NCBI GenBank assembly: GCA_018242765.1
Contig: JAFEBH010000009.1
Location: forward strand, 358,281-422,280
Reading direction: 5' to 3'
DNA from: Nitrospira sp.
GTDB taxonomy: Bacteria > Nitrospirota > Nitrospiria > Nitrospirales > Nitrospiraceae
DNA length: 64,000 nucleotides
Shown piece by piece: positions 36,473-45,814 of the stretch (within the stretch, counting starts at the first letter, position 1; the number at the start of each line of letters is the position of its first letter). Below the pieces are notes generated by a model. It was not told the origin of the DNA. It did no database searches and worked only from the letters and a program-made list of their open reading frames with translations. Made by a program: the position numbers and the translations under genes.

Positions 36473-37132
36473 ATGGCGGCAGTGGACTATTACGCGCGAG
36501 GGGCAAGGACATTCAGGTCGTATATGTTTACACCAAGAGCTTTGTCAATCGGGCTGGTGCTGTGTTCGATGCTGGCCCAGGTTGGCTGTCTCGGGCCAGT
36601 CACATCAAGGGAATACAAAGCATCCGATGTGCCAACAGAATTCCTTCTAGGTTCTGAAGACCAGATTGAGATCAATGTTTGGAAGAACCCTGATTTATCA
36701 CGCATTACCTTGATACGGCCTGATGGCTATGTGTCCATGCCTATTATTGGAGATGTTCAGGCTGCGGGGTTGACGGCAGACGCGCTTGCGGCCCAGATCA
36801 CGGAACGGTTGAAAGGGTATATCCAGAACCCTTCGGTGTCGGTAAACGTGAAGGAGCTCAATAGCTATTCTGTATTTGTGTTGGGTGAAGTCGCAAAGCC
36901 AGGCAAGTATCAATTGAAATCGTATGTGACGGTGCTTCAGGCCATTTCCATGGCTGGAGGGTTTACAAATTATGCCAGTAAGAATAGGTTGCAAGTTGTG
37001 CGGGTGATTGAAAGTCCAGGCCATAAACGGCAAGAGATCCATATCCCACTCCGTTACGATGATCTCGTAAGCGGTCGTGGTGAGCCAGGTAACATTGTGC
37101 TGGCTTCTGGTGATACACTGGTTGTGCCCTGA
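36473..37132 (+). CDS. Polysaccharide export lipoprotein, Wza/SLBB type (second copy)
   Basis: 219 residues. A late signal sequence ends LVLCSMLAQVGC, a plausible though imperfect lipobox, so the product is probably outer-membrane anchored. Poly_export (FLLGSEDQIEINVWKNPDLS) and SLBB (SVFVLGEVAKPGKYQLKSYV) follow, clearly paralogous to the gene before it (same order, about half the residues alike by eye). It ends at VLASGDTLVVP, without an added C-terminal helix. ATG 36524 is an alternative start that would give a more usual signal length. Confidence 0.9.
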   Translation: MAAVDYYARGARTFRSYMFTPRALSIGLVLCSMLAQVGCLGPVTSREYKASDVPTEFLLGSEDQIEINVWKNPDLSRITLIRPDGYVSMPIIGDVQAAGLTADALAAQITERLKGYIQNPSVSVNVKELNSYSVFVLGEVAKPGKYQLKSYVTVLQAISMAGGFTNYASKNRLQVVRVIESPGHKRQEIHIPLRYDDLVSGRGEPGNIVLASGDTLVVP

Positions 37133-37258
37133 TCATTGTTGGGTAGTATCTGTGTGTGAGCCACTTCCGTGCTCCCCGTGATCTGTGTAGCGGGTGATCT
37201 GGTCAGATCTGCTGCCTAGTTCACGGGCAGTTCCCGACCACTCCTGAAAGGAAATTTG

Positions 37259-38527
37259 GTGAATCTATTGCTTTGTCGTAGACATGTCGAACAGGATTGG
37301 TTGTTCCGGCTTGTAATTGTTGTGATGCTTGTCTCCGGAGTGCTTTGGATAAAACCCGGACATGCACAAACAACCGTCATTCCTTCCGCACATGTGTCGG
37401 GCTATTACGATACCAATATATGGTCACGCCCGGCCGCTCTCTTGCCTACGGGCACGAAGCTGGATGACTTTGTGACAACCGTTGGCGGGGCGGTGCAACT
37501 GTTGCACGATACTCGGGATATCGACGTCAAGGTGCAGGTTGGAGGAGCCTTCAATGCGTATGTAGAAAACACAGGCCTCAATTACTTCAATACAACCGCG
37601 AAGGGCACCATCGGGTTGGATCGGTGGGTTGATCAGTATGTCCGGGGAGCGAAGTTGCGCATCACCGAAAACTTTCGATATACGCCGCAATCTCCTGGTT
37701 TTCTGACTGGAGTGAGGCAGACAATTGCTCAGGATGATACCTTTTTTTCGGGTATTCAGGCTTTTCGAGCCAATACATTCATCAATACCACGGGTGTGAC
37801 TGGCTCCTATCCAATCTCGAGGGACCTTGCGTTGGAGGGAGGTTATACGTTTGGAATTCGAAAGTTCGGGAGAATTTTAGGAGGGGAGACTGGTGGTGTT
37901 AGGTTTTTTAATACTACAAATAACACGTGGTTCGGAGGGCCTCGGTATCAGCTTTCGAGAAACGACAGTATCGCAGCCTTGTATCGACAGAGTTTCGTGC
38001 TGCAGTCGCGTGCCGATGGCGGTCGGTCATTTGCTACGAACCTGATCACCCTGGCGGGGAACTACGAAAGAAAATTTCAGGAGTGGGAGTTCGACTTGGA
38101 GGCCGGAGTCACCTTCGTTGAGCCGGCCGGTGGGAGTTTCCCGACGGGTAGTCTGACAGTTAGCACCCAAACAGAGCGAGACACGGTGTTTCGAGCAACC
38201 CTCTCTCGAGCGGCCAGACCGTCCACATTCCTCGTGGGTGGGGCTGTCCTTAGCAGCGTTGCGCAGGTCGGGGTCAGTCACCGAATTTATGAGCGGCTCA
38301 CTCTCGAGGGAGATGTTGCCTATGGTTATAGCCAGTTTTTCCCAGATACTAGGAATACGACGTTTCAGAACTTTCATGGGACGACGCGTCTCGCTTACAA
38401 ATTGACCAGAGATATCACTGCAGATATTTCGTACGCCTTTACCTCTGTAAAGAGTGATACACCTACTATCACATACGAATTTTCACGCCATGTGATGGGG
38501 TTCTTTCTAAGCGCCGAGTGGAAATAG
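37259..38527 (+). CDS. Outer-membrane beta-barrel protein of the export locus
   Basis: 422 residues with a signal peptide (VIVVMLVSGVLWIKPGHAQ). After it come many alternating amphipathic strands (AHVSGYYDTNIWSRPA, GSYPISRDLALEGGYTFGIR, RLTLEGDVAYGYSQFF), and the last residues (RHVMGFFLSAEWK) end in an aromatic-x pattern typical of the barrel-assembly signal. It resembles EpsL/BBP2-type barrels found beside exopolysaccharide exporters. The start is GTG 37259 after GGAAA. It may form the outer-membrane exit with the two Wza-like proteins, or anchor the glycan. The 3' end overlaps the possible GTG start of the ABC permease. Confidence 0.85.
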   Translation: MNLLLCRRHVEQDWLFRLVIVVMLVSGVLWIKPGHAQTTVIPSAHVSGYYDTNIWSRPAALLPTGTKLDDFVTTVGGAVQLLHDTRDIDVKVQVGGAFNAYVENTGLNYFNTTAKGTIGLDRWVDQYVRGAKLRITENFRYTPQSPGFLTGVRQTIAQDDTFFSGIQAFRANTFINTTGVTGSYPISRDLALEGGYTFGIRKFGRILGGETGGVRFFNTTNNTWFGGPRYQLSRNDSIAALYRQSFVLQSRADGGRSFATNLITLAGNYERKFQEWEFDLEAGVTFVEPAGGSFPTGSLTVSTQTERDTVFRATLSRAARPSTFLVGGAVLSSVAQVGVSHRIYERLTLEGDVAYGYSQFFPDTRNTTFQNFHGTTRLAYKLTRDITADISYAFTSVKSDTPTITYEFSRHVMGFFLSAEWK

Positions 38528-38541
38528 TAAATGTGACAAGT

Positions 38542-39402
38542 ATGGAGAGTAATGTACAAGTGAACGCAGGGCTGAGCCTTCCCAGACGGAAGTTAATCAT
38601 AGAGAAGCGAAGCGGACTGTTGGATATCGACTGGTCTGCTCTCTGGGAGTACCGCGAGTTAGGGTACATCCTGATCTGGCGAGACGTCACGGTCCGCTAC
38701 AAGCAAACGGCGATCGGTGTGGCTTGGGTTATTCTACAACCATTGATCACCATGCTGATATTTACGGCCATATTCGGTATGCTGGCAAAGGTGCCTTCCG
38801 ATGGAGTCTGGTATCCTGTCTTTTCGCTCACGGCTTTGCTTCCATGGACCTATTTCTCTCAAGCGGTGACTCGTGCGGGCGAAAGCGTCGTTACCAATGC
38901 GAAGATAGTCAGCAAGATTTATTTCCCCCGATTATGGCTTCCTCTTGCCATGGTCGTCTCGCCACTGATTGACTTTGCGTTGTCCATGGTCCTGTTGTTC
39001 GGACTGCTCCTCTATGCAGGCATTCCCCTCAGCTGGAAGGTAGTCACACTCCCGGCATTCATACTGCTTGCGATGCTCACAGCTCTAGGCCTCAGCCTGT
39101 TCACTTCTGCCATGAATGCCAAGTACCGGGACGTGGGTCACGCGATTCCCTTTGTCATTCAAATATGGATGTATCTCTCACCGATTGTGTACCCGGTCAG
39201 TCTCGTGCCAGAGCAATGGAGATGGCTCTATGGCCTCAATCCCATGGCTGGAGTCATTGAAGGCTTTCGCTGGGCCTTGCTGGGACGGACCGCTCCAGAT
39301 CCAGTCGTAATGGCGGAAAGTGTTATCGTGCTCTTGCTCGTAGTGCTATCTGGCTTAGTCTATTTCAGAAAGATGGAGCGACAGTTTGCGGATATCATCT
39401 GA
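38542..39402 (+). CDS. wzm: ABC transporter permease for polysaccharide export
   Basis: 286 residues from ATG 38542 (GTG 38518 also possible). An ABC-2 type permease: a cytoplasmic amphipathic N-terminus (ELGYILIWRDVTVRYKQTAI, the classic Wzm/KpsM pattern) and then six helices, with LSPIVYPVSLVPEQWRWLYGLNP between the last ones. It moves lipid-linked glycan across the inner membrane with the ATPase encoded next. The presence of Wzm/Wzt means chain export is at least partly ABC-dependent, although a Wzy/WaaL-like protein is also encoded here. Confidence 0.93.
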   Translation: MESNVQVNAGLSLPRRKLIIEKRSGLLDIDWSALWEYRELGYILIWRDVTVRYKQTAIGVAWVILQPLITMLIFTAIFGMLAKVPSDGVWYPVFSLTALLPWTYFSQAVTRAGESVVTNAKIVSKIYFPRLWLPLAMVVSPLIDFALSMVLLFGLLLYAGIPLSWKVVTLPAFILLAMLTALGLSLFTSAMNAKYRDVGHAIPFVIQIWMYLSPIVYPVSLVPEQWRWLYGLNPMAGVIEGFRWALLGRTAPDPVVMAESVIVLLLVVLSGLVYFRKMERQFADII

Positions 39403-39504
39403 ACAAGAGCCCTCAGAGCCCGACGCATGGTTCTGGTTGTTTCTTCAATATGACTTCTCAATGCTGCCTGGTCAGCCAAGTTACAATCGTCTGTAGTCAC
39501 GAAC

Positions 39505-40842
39505 ATGAGTGATATTGCTGTCCGCGTCGATGGGCTTTCAAAACGGTATCGAATAGGGGCACGACAGAAGGATCATGGTACCTTGCGAGATCTTTTGATG
39601 TCAGGTCTTAATTCTTTGTTGAGCCGAAATGGTCAGAGGAGAGCAAGTGCTGGCTCCGTGAGGCCTGCAGAGTCAGAGGCTGCTTCGAACTCATTTTGGG
39701 CTCTACAGGATGTATCATTCGAAGTGAAGCGGGGCGAGACGGTCGGTATTATCGGCCGGAATGGTGCGGGAAAAAGTACGTTACTGAAGCTGCTCTCACG
39801 CATCACTGAACCGACTGATGGTCGGATAGAACTTGATGGTCGTGTGTCCGCACTTTTGGAGGTAGGCACAGGGTTCCATAGTGAGCTCACTGGGCGGGAA
39901 AATGTCTACCTAAATGGAACCATTCTTGGAATGAAACGGGCTGAGATCACCAGAAAGTTCGATGAAATCGTGGCGTTTGCGGAAATTGAGCAGTTTATTG
40001 ATACGCCGGTAAAACGGTATTCCAGTGGGATGGCCATGCGATTGGGGTTTGCTGTGGCTGCTCATTTGGAGTCGGAGATTCTGATCGTCGACGAGGTGTT
40101 GGCAGTCGGCGATGCCGCCTTTCAGAAGAAATGCCTGGGCAAAATGGAAGGGGTGGCGAAGGAAGGTCGAACCATCTTCTTCGTCAGTCATAACATGCCT
40201 GCGGTGACACGGTTATGTGAGCGCGGAATCTTGTTGGAGGAAGGAAAATTGTGTCGTGATGGACGCTCTCACGAGGTCGTCAACGCGTATCTGCATTCGG
40301 AACTTGGTACCATGTCTTCACGTGAGTGGCTGGACCCGCGCAAAGCTCCCAGGGGGGAGGTGGCGATGCTACGAGCCGTGCGAGTCCGCACCAAGGATGG
40401 CCAATCCGCTGAGAAGTTTGATATCCGAAAGCCGGTGGGGCTTGAGATGGAATATGACGTGCTCAAGCCGGGCTATAAACTCATGCCTTCCATTATGTTG
40501 TGGAATGAGGAAGGAGTATGTCTGCTCGACACCCCTGAACATGATCCGGAATGGCGAGGGCGTGTGAGGCCGCCTGGCCGCTATCGGAGTACGGCATGGA
40601 TTCCTGGCAACTTTCTTGCTGAGGGGACCATGTTCGTAAGTGTGGCCTTAGAGACCTTAGATCCCCTGGTGATGCAATTCTATGAGCGTCAGGTTGTGGC
40701 GTTCTCCGTTATCGACACCTGCGAGGGAGACTCGGCGCGCGGTGATTTTGCCGGGAAGCTTCGAGGTGTGGTCAGACCCCTCTTGGAATGGACAACCCTA
40801 TCGAACCTCGAGAACGTTCAGGATGAACTATATAAGTGCTGA
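39505..40842 (+). CDS. wzt: ABC transporter ATPase for polysaccharide export with Wzt C-domain
   Basis: 445 residues. The ATPase domain (about 1-250) has Walker A GRNGAGKST, signature YSSGMAMRLGFA, Walker B ILIVDEVLAVGD and the switch His in FVSHNMPAV. The C-terminal about 170 residues (VGLEMEYDVLKPGYKLMPSI, PGNFLAEGTMFVSVALETLD) are a Wzt-type carbohydrate-binding beta sandwich, which recognises the finished chain end before export. Such domains are usually specific for a terminal sugar or modification, so it may read the unusual residue made by this locus. Confidence 0.94.
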   Translation: MSDIAVRVDGLSKRYRIGARQKDHGTLRDLLMSGLNSLLSRNGQRRASAGSVRPAESEAASNSFWALQDVSFEVKRGETVGIIGRNGAGKSTLLKLLSRITEPTDGRIELDGRVSALLEVGTGFHSELTGRENVYLNGTILGMKRAEITRKFDEIVAFAEIEQFIDTPVKRYSSGMAMRLGFAVAAHLESEILIVDEVLAVGDAAFQKKCLGKMEGVAKEGRTIFFVSHNMPAVTRLCERGILLEEGKLCRDGRSHEVVNAYLHSELGTMSSREWLDPRKAPRGEVAMLRAVRVRTKDGQSAEKFDIRKPVGLEMEYDVLKPGYKLMPSIMLWNEEGVCLLDTPEHDPEWRGRVRPPGRYRSTAWIPGNFLAEGTMFVSVALETLDPLVMQFYERQVVAFSVIDTCEGDSARGDFAGKLRGVVRPLLEWTTLSNLENVQDELYKC

Positions 40843-40954
40843 GCCTCAAATGAAATACTGACTAGACACCAGAGGGGTTCAACGGTTCCGATTACCTTGT
40901 TCTTGATTCCATCTTGCGATCTCGACGATTTGGTAATTATCCACGGGTGTGCGT

Positions 40955-41956
40955 ATGAATTTAGAATCACAGCCGCTTGTGAGCGTACTGACCCCGGTCT
41001 ATAACGGCGAACAGTATCTGGCAGAATGCATTGAGAGCGTGCTGCGTCAAAGTTATCAAAATTGGGAGTGCTGTATTGTCAATAATCGCAGCACTGATTG
41101 CACTCTCGAGATTGCCACAGCCTATGCCAAAAAGGATAAACGAATTCGAATTCATAACAACTCCGACTTCGTCGGGTGTGATGAAAATGGAAATATTGCT
41201 TTTCAGCAGATCTCGCCGGAAAGTAAGTATTGCAAGGTGATTCATGCGGATGACTGGATGTTCCCAGAGTGTCTCATGGAAATGGTGGAGTTGGCGGAAG
41301 CGCACCCCACGATCGCGATCGTCAGCTCCTACCGACTGAAGAATACGCGCATCCTAGTGCAGGCGTTGCCCTATGCAAGCCGCATTATTTCCGGCCGTGA
41401 AATCTGTCGGGCAACTCTTCTCGGGCTGCCGTCAGTTTTTGGGTCACCATCCGCGATACTGATTCATGCCGATGAGGTAAGGAAACGACCACACTTCTAC
41501 AATGTGGCGAATCCCCATTGCGATATGGAGGTCTGTCTAGACATTCTTCGGAATCGAGATTTTGGATTCGTACACCAGATGCTGACGTTTGAACGTTCAC
41601 ATCCTCACTCGGAAAGCAGTCGTGGCAGCCGTTATGGGTTCACTCCCTTTGGGAGATTCGAACATGTGACAAAATATGGGCCGGAGTATTTGAACGAAAA
41701 AGAATTTGCAGCCATGTTTGCAAAGCGAAGAGATCAGTATTACGCATTTCTGGGGGCGAGCGTGTTTCGTAATAAGGAGAGCGGGTTTTGGGACTATCAG
41801 AGGACTGCTCTGCATAGAATTGGCCATTCGCTGAGTATGGCAAGGATAATGAAGGCAGTGCTGCTTCAAGTTCTTGATATGGTATTGAATCCGCTAAACA
41901 CCGCCAAAAGAATTTCAAGTAGGTTGTCACATTCCGCCAAGGGTGCGACGGAGTGA
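40955..41956 (+). CDS. GT2 family glycosyltransferase
   Basis: 333 residues. A GT-A fold with the N-terminal VSVLTPVYNGEQYLAECIES, the DxD-like metal site in VIHADDWMFPECL and a catalytic-loop region around NPHCDMEVCLDILR. No membrane helix is seen apart from a weak segment near the C-terminus. It adds one sugar in the cytoplasm. Donor and acceptor are not readable. GTG 40949 is an alternative start. It begins the glycosyltransferase block that follows the ABC exporter. Confidence 0.88.
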   Translation: MNLESQPLVSVLTPVYNGEQYLAECIESVLRQSYQNWECCIVNNRSTDCTLEIATAYAKKDKRIRIHNNSDFVGCDENGNIAFQQISPESKYCKVIHADDWMFPECLMEMVELAEAHPTIAIVSSYRLKNTRILVQALPYASRIISGREICRATLLGLPSVFGSPSAILIHADEVRKRPHFYNVANPHCDMEVCLDILRNRDFGFVHQMLTFERSHPHSESSRGSRYGFTPFGRFEHVTKYGPEYLNEKEFAAMFAKRRDQYYAFLGASVFRNKESGFWDYQRTALHRIGHSLSMARIMKAVLLQVLDMVLNPLNTAKRISSRLSHSAKGATE

Positions 41957-42079
41957 AGGCTGACAATAGCTTGGATCGGAAGAGTTTTGACAGCGGCTAT
42001 ACTCCTAATCCGAGCAATCACTGGGTGGGACACTGAACGGCACTATATCTCTCCATAGGGACTGCTCGTGGTGAACGAG

Positions 42080-42100
42080 GCTAACTACTGAGTAGTTAGC
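42080..42100. promoter_or_regulatory. Perfect 21-base palindrome upstream of the TupA-like gene
   Basis: Ten-base arm GCTAACTACT, a single central G, then the exact reverse complement of the arm. It ends 22 bases before the ATG at 42123. As RNA it could fold to an 8-base-pair stem with a five-base loop just ahead of the ribosome site. As DNA it is an operator-like target for a dimeric regulator. No T-run follows, so it is not an obvious terminator. Confidence 0.5.
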
Positions 42101-42122
42101 GCAATGGAATAGGCTATTCAAA

Positions 42123-43061
42123 ATGGAACATTCTTTCAAAATAGGAGGGGGGGCTGCTCTTCAAGACAGTTTTCGTGGTACCTGGGTTTACGGTATTTTT
42201 AATAAGCTGCGAAGCATAAAACAGCGGTTGATGCGTCAAGCCGATGGTGAGGCCATTTTGAAACGCCGGTATCTTCGTGTACATGGGAGGCCTCTCAGCA
42301 TTGCGAATCCACAGGCTTTCACAGAAAAACTCTATTGGAGGATGCTTGCCTGGAATCGGGTTGTGCCTCCTATTTTCGTCCAGCTAGCGGATAAGCTCAC
42401 TGCACGAGAGTATGTATCAGGCAAAGTTGGAGCAGAGTACTTGCCGCGGCTTCTTTGGCACGGCCAAGATCCTGCCTCGATTCCCTTCAACACCTTACCG
42501 GTTGAGTACGTGATTAAGACCAATCATGCGAGCCGACAGGTGATCGTGGCTAAGGAACCTGCTGACCACGGTGCGATGGTTGCCACGTGCGAGAAGTGGC
42601 TGAACACCAATTTTTACTGGACATCACGGGAAGGTCAGTATTTGCATATTCAGCCGAAGATAATGATAGAAGAGTGCCTGCGCGATCGTAACGATAACTT
42701 ACCGCTTGACTATAAGATTTGGTGTTTTAATGGGAGGCCGGAACTCATTCAGGTGATTAATTTTTCGCGAGATTGCCATTCGTTCTACGACCTGTCATGG
42801 AACGCGCTGGATCTTTCATATTCCGCAGGAAAGTCCAGGCCAGATAGGTCGCGGCCGGATCAGCTGGAAGAGATGATTTCCCTCGCGACTCAGCTGTCCG
42901 TTGGGTTTGGTTTCGTGCGGGTCGATCTCTACAACCTGGATGGGCGTATTTATTTTGGAGAGTTGACGTTTACTCCCACGGCAGGGAACATGAAATTAAC
43001 TCCAGACAGGTGGGATCTCGAATTAGGGAAGAAATGGGATCTGTCATTGGAGTACTCATAG
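42123..43061 (+). CDS. TupA-like ATP-grasp protein
   Basis: 312 residues resembling TupA-type ATP-grasp proteins of capsule clusters. It has NPQAFTEKLYWRMLAWNR, KLTAREYVSGKVGAEYLP, EYVIKTNHASRQVIV (ATP-binding strand), and IMIEECLRDRNDNLPLDYKI then GFVRVDLYNLDGRIYFGE with the metal-binding acidic residues. TupA-like enzymes are linked to amide or peptide bonds in teichuronopeptide-like polymers. It is likely a ligase attaching an amino acid to a sugar acid (inference). The palindrome at 42080-42100 lies just upstream. About 60 bases separate the stop from a stretch with no gene before the next GT. Confidence 0.82.
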   Translation: MEHSFKIGGGAALQDSFRGTWVYGIFNKLRSIKQRLMRQADGEAILKRRYLRVHGRPLSIANPQAFTEKLYWRMLAWNRVVPPIFVQLADKLTAREYVSGKVGAEYLPRLLWHGQDPASIPFNTLPVEYVIKTNHASRQVIVAKEPADHGAMVATCEKWLNTNFYWTSREGQYLHIQPKIMIEECLRDRNDNLPLDYKIWCFNGRPELIQVINFSRDCHSFYDLSWNALDLSYSAGKSRPDRSRPDQLEEMISLATQLSVGFGFVRVDLYNLDGRIYFGELTFTPTAGNMKLTPDRWDLELGKKWDLSLEYS

Positions 43062-43228
43062 GAGCTGCTGGGCTCTCATTGTGTGCCGTATGCTCCATCA
43101 TCCTCCTGTTTAGAAAGTGTCCATAGATTTCAGATCGAGGCTGTGCAGAGTGAACGATGAAAAGTAAGTGTTGTCATGATTCTGTTTGTGCCTAACATGA
43201 GCGTCATCGCACAGGGGTGCAAATAGCC

Positions 43229-44644
43229 ATGGGTCCTAAGTCGATTCTTATGATTGCCTATTATTTCCCGCCCGAAGGAAACGCCGCGGTCTATCGCCCG
43301 GTGCGTTTTCTCAAAGGGTTGGTGGAGAAGGGGTGGCAGGCTCGTGTGATCTCGTGCGAACCGTATGGATATGAAAGACATGATCCGGCGCTCTTAGAAC
43401 AGCTTCCCTCGGCGGCTCAGGTTGTTCGGGTGAGGGGGCGTGATCCTTGGCGTGCATTGCAAAATAGACGTAGAACGGAAACTAAGAAAAGGCTTTCAGG
43501 TTTGTCTACAGAGGAAGCGCGTCATGCCGTTGCCGCACATCGTGTCCCGTGGCGATCACGATTGCGTGAGTGGGTGAGGGTTGTTGAATCCTGGGTGTAC
43601 CGTCCTGATATGGCTATGCCATGGATACAGCCGGCGACTCAGGCAAGCATAGATGTATGTCGAAGAGATCCTCCGAACGTGATATGGGCGACAATCGGAC
43701 CGCTCTCGGCAGGCCTGGTGGCATATCGGACTTCGGTAGAGACAGGAGTTCCATATGTGTTGGATTTTCGCGATCCGTGGGGGTTGGAATATTATCCACA
43801 CGAAATCAGGCGTCCGGCTTGGGCCAAGAAAATTGATTATCGGAACATGTGTCGAATTTTCAAGGAGGCGCGATCTGTCGTATTCATGTTTGAGTCAGTG
43901 GCTCAAGCGTATCTGCAGGCATTTCCTGGAGCACTAGAGAGAGAGAAGATTCATATCATTCCCAATGGGTTTGAAGGGACTGTTGAGTCTTTTGTTCATC
44001 CTCCCGGAAATTGTTGTACAGTGTTGTATGCGGGTACGTTGAGCACGTATCGGTACGACACGCTCCTTGAGGGCCTCGTTCAACTGAAACACCGAAATCC
44101 TGTCCAGGCGGCACAGCTGCGAATGTTGTTTGTCGGCGAAGGGCTTCAACAGCTAGCGGAGCGCGTGGTTGAGTTGGATCTGCGCGATATGTTTGAGGTT
44201 AGGTCTCCTGTTCCGAGCGCAGAGGTTCGTCATCTGCAACGAGAGGCACATGCACTCCTGGTGTTAGGAAGAATGCCGGGAAGAACGGCGCGCGACTTGG
44301 TGGCCGGTGCCAAATTGTTCGGCTATCTACAAGCGGGAAGGCCGATCATCGGCATTGTACCTCGTGACGAAACCCGACGTATCCTTAGTCAAGTCGGTAG
44401 TCCACTGATCGCGGATGCCGATAGTCCCGCAGAGGTGGTTGCGGTGTTTGAGCAGCTTCTCGAAGCGTGGAGGAAGCGGGTGCTTGAGAGGTTGGTGCCG
44501 AACCGTGCTGCTTGTGATGGCTATTCGTCAAGTCGGCAAATTGCCGATCTTGTTGTTGCCTTGCAGAAGGAGAATGTTCAGGGGCGGGCAGCAGTGCAGG
44601 CGTCCAGTATGCTTTTGCAGAGGCATTCGGAGGTTAAGCCATGA
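43229..44644 (+). CDS. GT4-like glycosyltransferase (divergent)
   Basis: 471 residues. A GT-B fold: IAYYFPPEGNAAVYRPVRFL at the N-terminus, VLDFRDPWGLEYYP mid-way and VVFMFESVAQAYLQAFPGA. The second Rossmann half reads VLYAGTLSTYRYDTLLEGL, and GAKLFGYLQAGRPIIGIVP stands in the place of the usual E-x7-E loop. It transfers a sugar with retention in the cytoplasm; the sugar is unknown. ATG 43229 is preferred because an AGGGG lies a normal distance upstream; GTG 43217 is too close. The stop overlaps the next GT4 start by four bases. Confidence 0.86.
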   Translation: MGPKSILMIAYYFPPEGNAAVYRPVRFLKGLVEKGWQARVISCEPYGYERHDPALLEQLPSAAQVVRVRGRDPWRALQNRRRTETKKRLSGLSTEEARHAVAAHRVPWRSRLREWVRVVESWVYRPDMAMPWIQPATQASIDVCRRDPPNVIWATIGPLSAGLVAYRTSVETGVPYVLDFRDPWGLEYYPHEIRRPAWAKKIDYRNMCRIFKEARSVVFMFESVAQAYLQAFPGALEREKIHIIPNGFEGTVESFVHPPGNCCTVLYAGTLSTYRYDTLLEGLVQLKHRNPVQAAQLRMLFVGEGLQQLAERVVELDLRDMFEVRSPVPSAEVRHLQREAHALLVLGRMPGRTARDLVAGAKLFGYLQAGRPIIGIVPRDETRRILSQVGSPLIADADSPAEVVAVFEQLLEAWRKRVLERLVPNRAACDGYSSSRQIADLVVALQKENVQGRAAVQASSMLLQRHSEVKP

Positions 44645-45765
44645 AAGTGGTGTACATGAACGATACCGTATACGGATATGCGATCGGAGATCCCTCAGCC
44701 AGAGGTGGGGCAGAGCGATATGGGTGGTACCTTATGCGAGCTCTGGTGAGTACCGGTTGGTCTGTTACGGTAGGTGTTCGATCCGCGTTACGAGAAGGTG
44801 AGGTGCGTGTCATCGATGGCGTGCGTTTTCTTGGTCTCAGTCGTCGTATCCACGTCCTGTTCGACTGGTATCGTTTTCTCGAAAAGGAACGGCCTGACTG
44901 GTGTTTCTGGCAGTGCGCGGACCATCTGTGGGGGCCCGCCTCAGAAATAGCACGATGGTTCGGCGTCAGAACAGCCTTTTCCATGATGCATGATAACCAC
45001 GTTCATGTTCGGAAAGCACTCTCACGGAGGAAGTATTTGTGGCCTCTCTATGCCTGGGGGCTTCATCGGTCAGATGTCATTTTTATCCAGCATGAAGACC
45101 AGCGCGTTCCTCTGCCCCTGCGTTGGCAGCGACGGGCATATTTGCTTCCAGGTATTGTGTCCCTTGCGGGGACGATGGTGCCTCACCTGGAAAGAAGCGG
45201 AGCTGTGGTGTGGATAGCGGTCATTAGACCGGCCAAGCGTCCAGATTTATTGGTGGAAATCGCTCGTCGATTGCCGTCAATTCGCTTTGTTGTCTGTGGA
45301 TCGCCTAGCCTGAGTCATTGGGACGCTGGCACGATTGAGCGAATCATGACGCAACTGAAGGCTCTTCCCAATATCGACTACCGAGGCCACGTGTCGCCTG
45401 AGCAGGCGCTCAAATCCATTGGGGAGGCCAGCTTGCTCCTCTCGACGTCGGACGGGGAAGGGTTTCCCAGCGTCTTTTTGGAAGCCTGGGCAGCCGGAAC
45501 TCCGATTGTGAGCCTGCAGATCGACCCCGATCACAAAATTCGAGATTATGATTTAGGGAAGGTGGCCGACACAGTTGAGGGAACAGTCACTGCGATTGAT
45601 TCGTTTATGGCATCACCCGAACGTCTCCGAGAAATGGGGACGAAGGCCCGGCGTCATGTAGAAGAACTGCACAGCCCCATGGCGGCAGTTCGGGCATTTG
45701 AGGCGGCGGTTACTCAGCCGTTGGATTCGACGACGGGGGGATTGATCCAGCAGGAGATTCGATGA
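44641..45765 (+). CDS. GT4 family glycosyltransferase
   Basis: 374 residues, translationally coupled to the preceding glycosyltransferase. The GT-B plan is complete. The N-terminal acceptor half has SARGGAERYGWYLMRAL, and the nucleotide-sugar half has AVVWIAVIRPAKRPDLLVEI, then the catalytic loop STSDGEGFPSVFLEAWAAGT with E-x7-E. It is a retaining enzyme working on the inner face of the membrane. The pairing with its neighbour suggests consecutive linkages of one repeat unit. Confidence 0.9.
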   Translation: MKVVYMNDTVYGYAIGDPSARGGAERYGWYLMRALVSTGWSVTVGVRSALREGEVRVIDGVRFLGLSRRIHVLFDWYRFLEKERPDWCFWQCADHLWGPASEIARWFGVRTAFSMMHDNHVHVRKALSRRKYLWPLYAWGLHRSDVIFIQHEDQRVPLPLRWQRRAYLLPGIVSLAGTMVPHLERSGAVVWIAVIRPAKRPDLLVEIARRLPSIRFVVCGSPSLSHWDAGTIERIMTQLKALPNIDYRGHVSPEQALKSIGEASLLLSTSDGEGFPSVFLEAWAAGTPIVSLQIDPDHKIRDYDLGKVADTVEGTVTAIDSFMASPERLREMGTKARRHVEELHSPMAAVRAFEAAVTQPLDSTTGGLIQQEIR

Positions 45766-45814
45766 TGTGCTCCGGAGATGTTTGGGTAAGATGCAGTAGA
45801 TTACAAACGGGAGT

